From positions 1-21,789 of the forward strand of contig CANQGC010000013.1 in the NCBI GenBank assembly GCA_947600345.1: a stretch of 21,789 bases of DNA. The letters are read 5' to 3'. Under the pieces are notes generated by a model. The model ran no database searches. It worked only from the letters and a program-made list of their open reading frames with translations, and was not told where the DNA came from. The first letter of the stretch is position 1. Each line of letters opens with the position of its first letter. Below, in pieces: positions 6,995 to 13,765 of the stretch. The translations under genes and the position numbers were made by a program. This stretch comes from an uncultured Clostridia bacterium (GTDB lineage: Bacteria > Bacillota > Clostridia > Christensenellales > Aristaeellaceae).

Positions 6995-7483
6995 TCACGT
7001 CATGCTGCGGAGCACGGCGTCCACCGTGTGCAATTCCCCGTCGCCGTCGACCACCTGCAGCGTCAGCAGGCTTCCGTTCATCTCCACGCGGAAGCTCTGG
7101 GCCTCGGTAATGGGCTCGCCCTCCGCGGGATCGAACTCGTAGTCGGCGGGGATCAGCAGCTCGCGCAGGTAGCCGTCGTAGCAGTACACGCGCTTCTCGT
7201 AGGGCTCGCCGCCGTAATTGTAGGCCACGGCGAGCGCGTCCACGCCGCCCTCGCTGCGCATGCGCACGATGCCCTGTTCATCGTCTCCGCGCACCGTGTT
7301 GAGCAGGTAGGAGTAGATCGTGCGGTCCGAGCCATGGGCGTCGGTGCGGTCGGTGGTGGCGCGGTACGCCTGGGCGCCGAAGAGCACCAGCACCGTGGAG
7401 AACACCGCGAAAACGCCCAGCAGCAGGAACACGAACACGCCCGATATGGCGTGGCTCTGCTCGCTTCTCGTGCGACGCGTCAT
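6995..7483 (-). CDS. DUF4860-like membrane protein of the pilus-like locus
   Basis: A 162-residue protein: basic N-terminus, the string SHAISGVFVFLLLGVFAVFS leading into one membrane helix (about 14-36), the sequence FGAQAYR, then an extracytoplasmic beta-rich domain. The N-terminal pattern and length match my recollection of the DUF4860 family found beside PilC/PilT genes in Clostridia; a Pfam search would settle it. No Glu at the fifth position of the helix and no Gly cleavage site are seen, so it is not a standard prepilin. Its ATG overlaps the stop of the gene before it (7480-7483). A 66-base gap with a weak hairpin (6950-6964) but no T-tract separates it from the next gene. A GspJ-like minor pseudopilin role is possible but unproven. 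Confidence 0.82.
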   Translation of the reverse strand: MTRRTRSEQSHAISGVFVFLLLGVFAVFSTVLVLFGAQAYRATTDRTDAHGSDRTIYSYLLNTVRGDDEQGIVRMRSEGGVDALAVAYNYGGEPYEKRVYCYDGYLRELLIPADYEFDPAEGEPITEAQSFRVEMNGSLLTLQVVDGDGELHTVDAVLRSMT

Positions 7484-7803
7484 TCCTGCGCCCCCCTCTC
7501 GGTCACCTGAATCTCGGGCAGTATGTTCGAGGCGAAGGCATCGTAGCGCACGGCATAGCTGTCCTCGTCATAGATCAGGCCATAGTTCTGCTTCAGGTAG
7601 TCCAGCGTGGACGGATAGGCGCCCTCCACGGCAAAGCAGGTCACCGCCGCGCGCTTGACCGCGCCGCGCACCAGCTCGGTCTGCGCCTCGCCGGACTTCG
7701 CGCTCACGCCGCGAAACAGCGCTGTGCTCGCAAATACCAGCGCGGCGAAGACGATCAGAGAGATCGCCAGGCCGCGCGCAAAGCTGTGTCTGCGCTTGCG
7801 CAT
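7480..7803 (-). CDS. Small pilin-like membrane protein
   Basis: A 107-residue protein with basic N-terminus MRKRRHSFARG, one hydrophobic helix (about 12-31) and a small extracytoplasmic domain with the pattern YPSTLDYLKQNYGLIYDE and a lone Cys57. The shape and the YP-containing stretch recall small GspG/ComG-type pseudopilins, but the prepilin cleavage motif is not present. An in-frame ATG at 7824 was rejected: an excellent AAAGGAGG (7811-7818) lies seven bases before the ATG at 7803 and inside the longer frame. The gene follows pilC by 28 bases and overlaps the next gene by four, so it is co-transcribed with both. Function beyond membership of the machine cannot be stated. Confidence 0.8.
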   Translation of the reverse strand: MRKRRHSFARGLAISLIVFAALVFASTALFRGVSAKSGEAQTELVRGAVKRAAVTCFAVEGAYPSTLDYLKQNYGLIYDEDSYAVRYDAFASNILPEIQVTERGAQE

Positions 7804-7810
7804 CCCCAGC

Positions 7811-7818
7811 CCTCCTTT
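7811..7818 (-). promoter_or_regulatory. Ribosome binding site deciding the start at 7803
   Basis: AAAGGAGG on the minus strand, 7 bases before ATG 7803. It lies within the longer alternative frame from 7824 and argues against that start. Confidence 0.75.
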
Positions 7819-7831
7819 CAGCAACGCGGGG

Positions 7832-8884
7832 TCATACGATGCTCGAGATGATGCCGGCCATCGGCAGCATCACCGAGAGCAGCACCGCGCCGATCACGAT
7901 GGACAGCAGCGCCACCAGCGTGGGCTCGATGATCGAGACCAGACCGGCGATGCCGTCCTCCACGTCCTCCTCGTAGGTGGCGGCGATCTTGGCCATCACC
8001 TGGTCCTCGCGGCCGGCCTCCACGCCCATGCGGATCATGCGGGCGTGCAGCGGGTCGAAGAGCTTGGATTCGCTCACCGCGTCGGCAAAGGACGTGCCGG
8101 AGTTCATCTTGTCCCGGATCGCGCCCACCTCGTTGGCCGCCGCCTGGTCGGGCAGCACCGAGGGCACCATCTCCAGCGCCTCCTCCAGCGGGAAGCCGCC
8201 GGAGAGCATCATCGAGAGCACCGACGCCACGCGGGACGAAGCCAGGCGGTTCGTGATGCGCCGGAGCGGCGGGAAGAGGTTCTTCAGGAAGTTGAGCGTC
8301 TTCTCCCGGGCGTTGGTGCGCATCAGGATCACGCAGACCAGCACCGCCAGCACCACCAGGCCCACCAGCGCCAGCACGATCCAGCCGGTGTTGACGCCGA
8401 TCTGCATCATCATCTCGCCGGAGGCGGTCATCGCCACGCCCATGCTTCCCAGCACGCGGCGGAACACGGGCAGCACCATCAGAATCATCACCAGCACGAT
8501 CAGCAGCATCATCACGCCCAGCACCACCGGGTAGGTGATGGCCGACACGATGGCGCGGCGGATGCGGCCCTCGCGCTCGTAGTACTCCGCCAGGCCGTTC
8601 ATGACCTCCTCCAGGCGGCCGGTGCGCTCGCCGATGGCGGCCATCTCCACCAGGTAGGCGGGCCAGCTGCCGTCGCGCTTGAGCGCCTCGTGGAGCGAAC
8701 CGGTCTCCGTCACGCCCGCGCTCACGGATTCGTACAGCGGATACTCCGGGCTGCCCTTCGCGGCGTTGGCCAGGGCCTCCATGCCGTCGTAGAGCGCCAT
8801 GCCGGAGCCCAGCATCAGCGCCACCTGGGAGCAGAACGCGCTCAGCTCCGCCGGGCCGGGTCCACGCTTTCCGTTCTTAGCCAT
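7832..8884 (-). CDS. pilC: Type II secretion/type IV pilus inner-membrane platform protein PilC (GspF family)
   Basis: The polytopic platform protein on which PilB/PilT-type ATPases act. The 350-residue product has the two tandem T2SF domains of the family, about 15-135 and 212-342, each with the conserved early stretch (FCSQVALMLGSGMAL at 17-31; VASVLSMMLSGGFPLEEAL at 219-237) and the GERTGRLEEVM / GVEAGREDQVM repeats (85-95 and 287-297). Membrane segments lie near 113-140, 166-188 and 318-341, as expected. It is somewhat shorter at the N-terminus than typical PilC, where about 50 residues often precede the first domain. ATG at 8884 follows AAAGGAAG. A strong promoter lies 84-112 bases upstream, so pilC appears to be the first gene of its unit, with no pilB in front of it. 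Confidence 0.93.
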   Translation of the reverse strand: MAKNGKRGPGPAELSAFCSQVALMLGSGMALYDGMEALANAAKGSPEYPLYESVSAGVTETGSLHEALKRDGSWPAYLVEMAAIGERTGRLEEVMNGLAEYYEREGRIRRAIVSAITYPVVLGVMMLLIVLVMILMVLPVFRRVLGSMGVAMTASGEMMMQIGVNTGWIVLALVGLVVLAVLVCVILMRTNAREKTLNFLKNLFPPLRRITNRLASSRVASVLSMMLSGGFPLEEALEMVPSVLPDQAAANEVGAIRDKMNSGTSFADAVSESKLFDPLHARMIRMGVEAGREDQVMAKIAATYEEDVEDGIAGLVSIIEPTLVALLSIVIGAVLLSVMLPMAGIISSIV

Positions 8885-8967
8885 AGTTTGTTAACTTCCT
8901 TTCCGCGATCTGCCCTGCGGCAGCTTTCTGGGATTGATTCTTATGCAGGCATTCCATCACAAATTTA

Positions 8968-8996
8968 ATTATAGCATCAAGCGGTAAAAATGACAA
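8968..8996 (-). promoter_or_regulatory. Sigma-A promoter for the pilC unit
   Basis: On the minus strand TTGTCA (complement of 8991-8996) and TATAAT (complement of 8968-8973) are separated by exactly 17 bases. Transcription would start near 8961, giving an untranslated leader of roughly 75 bases before pilC. The surrounding 100 bases are distinctly AT-rich. Confidence 0.85.
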
Positions 8997-9104
8997 TATC
9001 AGCAATTGGGAAATATTCGAAAATAAATCGAACCGGAATCTGACCCTTGCGGGGCCTCCCTGCCATTCTATGCGGCGCGCGCGCCCGGAGGTATGCGCGG
9101 CCCG

Positions 9105-9138
9105 AAAAGCGCGCGGGGGATTCGCTCATCCCCCGCGC
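9105..9138 (-). terminator. Intrinsic terminator of the surface-protein gene
   Basis: Minus strand: perfect 11-bp stem formed by 9128-9138 and 9111-9121 (GCGCGGGGGAT with its complement), loop of six, then GCTTTT. It begins 21 bases after the TAG at 9159. Confidence 0.8.
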
Positions 9139-9158
9139 GGGCCGCCGCACCCCTGCCC

Positions 9159-12100
9159 CTACGCCTGAGGCGGAGGGGAGAAGGCCTCCGGATAGGTGGC
9201 GATGCCGGGATCGCTGGCCGAAAGGTAGAAGCCCACGCCGCCGGTCCAGTAGAGCGCCCGGTTGCCCGAGAGGCGCAGGGTCACGTATTCGTGCATGGCG
9301 CCGGACCTGAAGTTTACATTGACGGCGCCGTTGGCGCGATAGAGGATCTCCGTCAGCTCGCAGCCCTCGTCGAGCTTCTCCTGCACGTATTGCTGCGCAT
9401 CCGCATACTCGCAGAGCTCCTCGAGCGTGATCTCGATTCCGCCGTACTCCCGCTTGACCCCGCCGTCCATGTAGAAGTAATAGGGCTTGCTGGTCTGGCC
9501 CTCGCCGGGAGCAGGGTCGTCCACGATGTCGTAGGCGATCACGTTCTCCAGGAACTCCTCGTCGCTGGGCTCGGGATCCTCAAAGAACCGCCACTCGCCC
9601 TCCTCCGATTCGGAATCGTCGTAGTAGTCGTCCTCCGCATAGTAGTCGTAATCCTCCTCCTCGTAGTAGTCATAATCCTCCTCCTCGTAGTAGTCATAAT
9701 CCTCTTCCTCGTAGTAGTCGTAATCCTCTTCCCCGTAGTAGTCGTAGTCCTCTTCCCCATAATAGCTGTAGTCGTCCTCCTCGGGCGCAGGGGCCTCGAT
9801 CCTGACCGGCTCTCCGGCGGAGACAGACCACATGTAGGTGGTCGAGCCGCTGCCGCCATAGTTCTCCTCCGCCAGGAAGGCGGTCGAGGGCGCCTCGCCC
9901 ACGATCTCAAAGTACGCATAGCCCAGGCCGGATTGCAGAGGCGTGACGCCGTTGGCGTTCGCGAACCACACGCTGCCGTTGTAGGTAAAGCTGTCGTAGT
10001 AACCGATGAAGGCGAAGGCCTCGTGGGCCCCGTCGCCGTCGTAGTCGGCGTAGAACATCTCGATATCGCCGTGCGCGCCGTAATCCGAAATCATGCCGCG
10101 CAACTCGTCCTCCGTGCAGTCGCGCAGCGGCGCGGCGGCCGGTTGCGCGGGCGCGGGAGCTTCGACCCCCTCCAGATAGGTGAAGGCCATTCCCTGCCCG
10201 CTGGCGTAGGTCTCGGCGGTGGAGCCGGGAAGGAGCTCGAGCGCGACGCTCCCGCTGTTCAGGAACACGTCGCTCCCGAATTCGGCGTCGGCCGAGAGCA
10301 CGCGCACGAGGTTTAGATTCTCGCAATCCGCGAAGGCGTTCGATCCGATCTCCCGCACCTTCGCGCCGATCTCCGCCGTCGCGAGCTTGTAGCATCTCTG
10401 GAAGGCCAGCGAGCCGATCTCCTCCAGGTCCTCCAGCAGGGGAAGCGCCTGGATCTGCGTGCCGGTGAAGGCGTTGTTGTCGATCGAGACCAGACCAACA
10501 GGGAAGACAAACTCGGGGATCTTGCAGCCCTGGAAGGCGCCGTAGCCGATGGAGGTCACACTTTCCGGTACGACGGCCTCCTGCAGGTTGTAGCAGCCGC
10601 TGAAGAGGCCCTCGGCGATCGCGGTCGCGCCATCCTCGATCACCACGCGGCTCAGATTCGCACAGTCGGCGAAGGCGTTGGTACTCGAGGCGGCAAGCCC
10701 CGCCGGAAGCGTCAGCTCGGTGAAGTTGCAGCCGGAAAACGCGCCGCGGCCCAGGCGGGTCAGGCTCTCCGGCAAAACGAGCCAGGTCAGACCGGCGCCT
10801 CGGAAGGCTTCGAATTCGATCTCCTCCAGGCCCTCCGGGAGGCGCACGTCCGTGAGCGCCGCGCAGCCGGCGAAGGCGGTGCTGCCGATGCGCTTGAGTC
10901 CCTCAGGCAGCGCCACCGAGCGCAGGTTCACGCAGTTGTTGAACGCGCTCATCCCGATCTCCGTCACGCAGTCGGGAATCGTCACGCCGGTGATCTCGGC
11001 GTTCTCCGCCAGCAGGTTCTCGCCCAGCGCGGCGACGGTCAGGCCGTCGACCTGCGCCGGAAGCTCGATCTGGCCCTTCGCCCCGCTGTAGCTGGTCAGC
11101 GTCGCCGTGCCATCGCCGCGGTCCACATACCCCACCGACAGCGCCTCGGCCGCGTCCATGTCGTCGGAGCTCCAGTACTCCTGGGTCTTCGCCATCTCCG
11201 CCACGGAAAGTATGCTGGCGTCGCTGCACTCCAGCGCGCCGTTCGCCAGATTCCAGCTGAGCTGCGCGCCGCTCTCGCCCGAAACGATGCCGCCGCTGTT
11301 CGCCACGGGATCATCCGCCTCGAGCCACATGTTCAGGCCCGCCAGCGCCGGCTCCCAGCGGAAGGGCACGGACGTGTGCGCGAATTCCATGTTGACCAGC
11401 TTGCCCTTGCCGTCGATTGAGAAGTACAGCTTGATCGGAACCAGATCGTACGGATTGGCGTCGGAAAATCCCTCCCAGACGCCCACGGCGCCGGTGCGCA
11501 GGTAGTCCACGCGGTCGGGGCTTCCCTCCTCGGTCACGTAGCGTTCGCCGTCCCAGTCGTCGATGTTCGCGGCGTGGGTGAAGCTCGCGCCGTACTTCGC
11601 CAGCAGGCCGTCCTCGACGGGCGCAAAGCCCAGCTCGCCCTCGGGGAGCGATATGACGATTTCGCCGCCGTCGAAGCGCCAGCTCGCATCCGCGTGCGCC
11701 ACGTGGTCCGCCTCGCCGGAGGGCTCCACGTGCAGATGCTCGTAGGCCGCGCCGCCGTCCGGATCGAGGTTCAGGTAGGCGTAGAGCTCCGCATCCCCGA
11801 GCTCGCCGGAGAACTCCCAGACGCCCAGCGCGCCGGCGACCGCGTCAAAGTCGCCCCCGGCGCTGTCGACGAGCGCGGCGAGCTTCACCCTCCGCGCGAG
11901 CTCGAGCGTCTCCCCGTCCACGTCCAGCAGCAGCGCGGAATCAAGGGGGCTGTAGGTCAGCTCCGTCTCGGCGCCGCCGCGGATCAGCGCGATGCCGCGC
12001 CGCGCGGGACGCCAGCGAATCGCCTCCTGGGCGTCCAGGCGGCCGGGATTGAACAGCTTATCCGCGATGCGCAGCGTGCCGCTTCCGTCGGCCTCGAGCA

Positions 12101-13643
12101 TCAGCGCCGCCGCGCGGTTCTCGCCGCCGCTATTCCGCCCGAAGCAGGCCCAGGCGCCCACGTACGGATCGTAGTATTCCTGCGCCTCCAGATCGAGGCC
12201 CACGCTGAGCTCATCCGGCACGGCCTCGGTGCGCAGCAGCTCAAAGCTGTCCCCGCTCAGCCGATACTCGAGCTTTCGGATCTCCCACCTGGATTTGCGG
12301 TCGGACCTGCTCATGTAGAGCGCGCCGTCGAGCGCCACGTACTCGCCGACGATCAGGGAGTCCTCGCCCAGCACCGCCTCCGTGAGCACCGCCATCTCGC
12401 CCGCCTGGCGCACCACCGCGTCGCTTCCGAACTCGAGATCCACGCCGGAGAGGAACTCCGAATCGCCATTGATGTGCCACGTGCCCTGCACGTCCGGCCG
12501 GGCATAGGCGTCCTCATCCCGGCGGAAGCGGATGCGCGCGATCTGCTGCTGCGATTCCGCGCCGACGAGGCGGATAAAATTGCCCTCATACGACAGCTCC
12601 AGGAAGTCACCGTCCCGGAAGAGCCAGCGGTCGCCGTCGGGGAAGCGCAGCAGGTAATCGGCGTCGCTCGCCTCCCAGTCCAGCCACTGCATGGCCTCGC
12701 CGTCGGATATGAAGCCGTGGCCGTTGACATTGAGGCCGAGCGTCCAGGATCTGTCGACCTCCTCCGCGCTGTGGAACTCGCCCCCGTCTATCGAGACGGA
12801 ATCCTCGCGCCAGAGCTCCCACGCCGGAAGCCGGCTCGCCTGCCCGGAGCGCGCCGGGCAGTTTTCGAAGGCGCTACCCAGCGCTCCGGCGGAAAACTGA
12901 TAGTCGCCCACGTCGAGCTGCCGGAGCGACTCGCAATCCTGAAACATCGAATCCACGTTCGGATCGCCCGAAAAATTAAACCCGCTCAGATCCAGCGACT
13001 CCAGCGATTCGCAGGAGCGGAACATGTCGCTCATGTCGAAAACCCCGGCGGTGTCGATGCCGTCGAGCACGAGCTCCTTCAGGTAGATGCAGTGGTAGAA
13101 CATGCCGCTCATGTCCGTGACGCCGCTCGTATCCAGTCCGCTCAGGTCCAGCCGCTCCATCGCGCTGCCGCAGAACATGCCTCGCGCGCGCTCCACGTTC
13201 TCCATGTGAAAGCAGCCGTTGAAGTCGATGCGCTCCAGCGAGCTGCAGCCCATGAACAGATAGGAGGAATCGGGGCTGGCCCACACGCCGCCCTCGCCGC
13301 CGATGAAGACATCGCAGAGCTGGCCATCGTCCACCGCCCAGGCGAGCACGCTTTCGTCCCCCGCGGCGGACACGTCCCGCGCGTCCGCCGGGGCGTCCGC
13401 CAGCGCATCCACGAACGTGACGCTGCGGATGCGCGCGTTGGCCACCATCGGCATCAGCGTGGAACAGCCCTGGCCGTGTAACAGCAGCTCGAACGGCGCG
13501 TCGTTCGAAGTATTCAAGTTCCAGTTCCAGGCATCGTCGTCCGCTCCCCAGAGCACGTTCTCCGCCTCGGCGTTCGCCGCGCACATGCACAGCGCCAGCA
13601 TCGCGAGCGCGGCGAGCAACAGCGCCCTTCCCCATCGCTTCAC
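9159..13643 (-). CDS. Large secreted BspA-like leucine-rich repeat mosaic protein
   Basis: A 1494-residue protein with a signal peptide (about 1-26, basic start, hydrophobic core, AxA-type site near ANAEA). Regions in order: DUF285-like repeats (about 120-262; LDLSGLDTSGVTDMSGMF); a linker (265-385); four beta-rich modules of about 110 residues, each opening GTW/GAW/GVW near 387, 497, 607 and 721; BspA-type LRR_5 repeats (about 866-1130; e.g. LPEGLKRIGSTAFAGC); a Pro/Ala linker; a domain with a DYDGDG calcium-binding-like loop (1200-1205); six acidic Tyr-rich octapeptides (1289-1336); a C-terminal domain. No LPxTG, SLH repeat, choline-binding repeat or C-terminal helix is visible, so attachment to the cell is unexplained. 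The start is GTG with GAGGAGG nine bases upstream. BspA-like proteins often bind host or bacterial surfaces, which is only a family-level hint here. It has its own terminator. Confidence 0.9.
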   Translation of the reverse strand: MKRWGRALLLAALAMLALCMCAANAEAENVLWGADDDAWNWNLNTSNDAPFELLLHGQGCSTLMPMVANARIRSVTFVDALADAPADARDVSAAGDESVLAWAVDDGQLCDVFIGGEGGVWASPDSSYLFMGCSSLERIDFNGCFHMENVERARGMFCGSAMERLDLSGLDTSGVTDMSGMFYHCIYLKELVLDGIDTAGVFDMSDMFRSCESLESLDLSGFNFSGDPNVDSMFQDCESLRQLDVGDYQFSAGALGSAFENCPARSGQASRLPAWELWREDSVSIDGGEFHSAEEVDRSWTLGLNVNGHGFISDGEAMQWLDWEASDADYLLRFPDGDRWLFRDGDFLELSYEGNFIRLVGAESQQQIARIRFRRDEDAYARPDVQGTWHINGDSEFLSGVDLEFGSDAVVRQAGEMAVLTEAVLGEDSLIVGEYVALDGALYMSRSDRKSRWEIRKLEYRLSGDSFELLRTEAVPDELSVGLDLEAQEYYDPYVGAWACFGRNSGGENRAAALMLEADGSGTLRIADKLFNPGRLDAQEAIRWRPARRGIALIRGGAETELTYSPLDSALLLDVDGETLELARRVKLAALVDSAGGDFDAVAGALGVWEFSGELGDAELYAYLNLDPDGGAAYEHLHVEPSGEADHVAHADASWRFDGGEIVISLPEGELGFAPVEDGLLAKYGASFTHAANIDDWDGERYVTEEGSPDRVDYLRTGAVGVWEGFSDANPYDLVPIKLYFSIDGKGKLVNMEFAHTSVPFRWEPALAGLNMWLEADDPVANSGGIVSGESGAQLSWNLANGALECSDASILSVAEMAKTQEYWSSDDMDAAEALSVGYVDRGDGTATLTSYSGAKGQIELPAQVDGLTVAALGENLLAENAEITGVTIPDCVTEIGMSAFNNCVNLRSVALPEGLKRIGSTAFAGCAALTDVRLPEGLEEIEFEAFRGAGLTWLVLPESLTRLGRGAFSGCNFTELTLPAGLAASSTNAFADCANLSRVVIEDGATAIAEGLFSGCYNLQEAVVPESVTSIGYGAFQGCKIPEFVFPVGLVSIDNNAFTGTQIQALPLLEDLEEIGSLAFQRCYKLATAEIGAKVREIGSNAFADCENLNLVRVLSADAEFGSDVFLNSGSVALELLPGSTAETYASGQGMAFTYLEGVEAPAPAQPAAAPLRDCTEDELRGMISDYGAHGDIEMFYADYDGDGAHEAFAFIGYYDSFTYNGSVWFANANGVTPLQSGLGYAYFEIVGEAPSTAFLAEENYGGSGSTTYMWSVSAGEPVRIEAPAPEEDDYSYYGEEDYDYYGEEDYDYYEEEDYDYYEEEDYDYYEEEDYDYYAEDDYYDDSESEEGEWRFFEDPEPSDEEFLENVIAYDIVDDPAPGEGQTSKPYYFYMDGGVKREYGGIEITLEELCEYADAQQYVQEKLDEGCELTEILYRANGAVNVNFRSGAMHEYVTLRLSGNRALYWTGGVGFYLSASDPGIATYPEAFSPPPQA
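9615..9779 (-). repeat. 24-bp tandem repeat encoding EEDYDYYx octapeptides
   Basis: Six in-frame units of 24 bases (9756-9779, 9732-9755, 9708-9731, 9684-9707, 9660-9683, 9636-9659) plus a partial one (9615-9635). The peptide is EEDYDYYE with E, G or A at position 8 and EDDYSYYG in the first unit. Neighbouring central units differ by a single synonymous base, which points to recent duplication. A gain or loss of units would keep the frame. Confidence 0.92.
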
Positions 13644-13652
13644 AGGAATCCC

Positions 13653-13659
13653 CCTCCTC
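13653..13659 (-). promoter_or_regulatory. Ribosome binding site supporting the GTG start at 13643
   Basis: GAGGAGG on the minus strand, nine bases before GTG. The signal peptide begins immediately, so the non-ATG start is credible. Confidence 0.7.
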
Positions 13660-13713
13660 GAAATGTATTCTCCAATCGTCCCGGCGCGCCGCTTTCAAAA
13701 TAAACAGGCGCAC

Positions 13714-13756
13714 AAAAAACGCGCGAGCGCGCGGCCCTGCCGGGCCGTGCGCTCGC
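13714..13756 (-). terminator. Strong intrinsic terminator of the DUF512-der-plsY-xylB operon
   Basis: Minus strand: a 15-bp stem with one mismatch (13742-13756 with 13723-13737, loop of four) is followed by GCG and TTTTTT (complement of 13714-13719). It begins 9 bases after the xylB stop. Confidence 0.88.
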
Positions 13757-13765
13757 TTCCATGCG

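Larger units (their letters stand above)
8885..9158. other. Intergenic region between the surface-protein and pilC genes
   Basis: This 274-base gap holds the terminator of the upstream gene (9105-9138), a GC-rich stretch at 9045-9100 with no clear function, and the pilC promoter (8968-8996). No additional gene is credible. Confidence 0.7.

Noticed and set aside
7655..8968. 437-codon His- and Gln-rich plus-strand frame
   Set aside because: Antisense shadow of pilC and its neighbour; no ribosome site or domain.
9615..9779. Possible CRISPR array from regularly spaced repeats
   Set aside because: The 24-bp units are contiguous without spacers and are in frame within a coding gene.
11574..13481. 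635-codon plus-strand frame opposite the surface-protein gene
   Set aside because: Composition is that of an antisense GC-rich shadow, while the minus strand encodes clear LRR domains.
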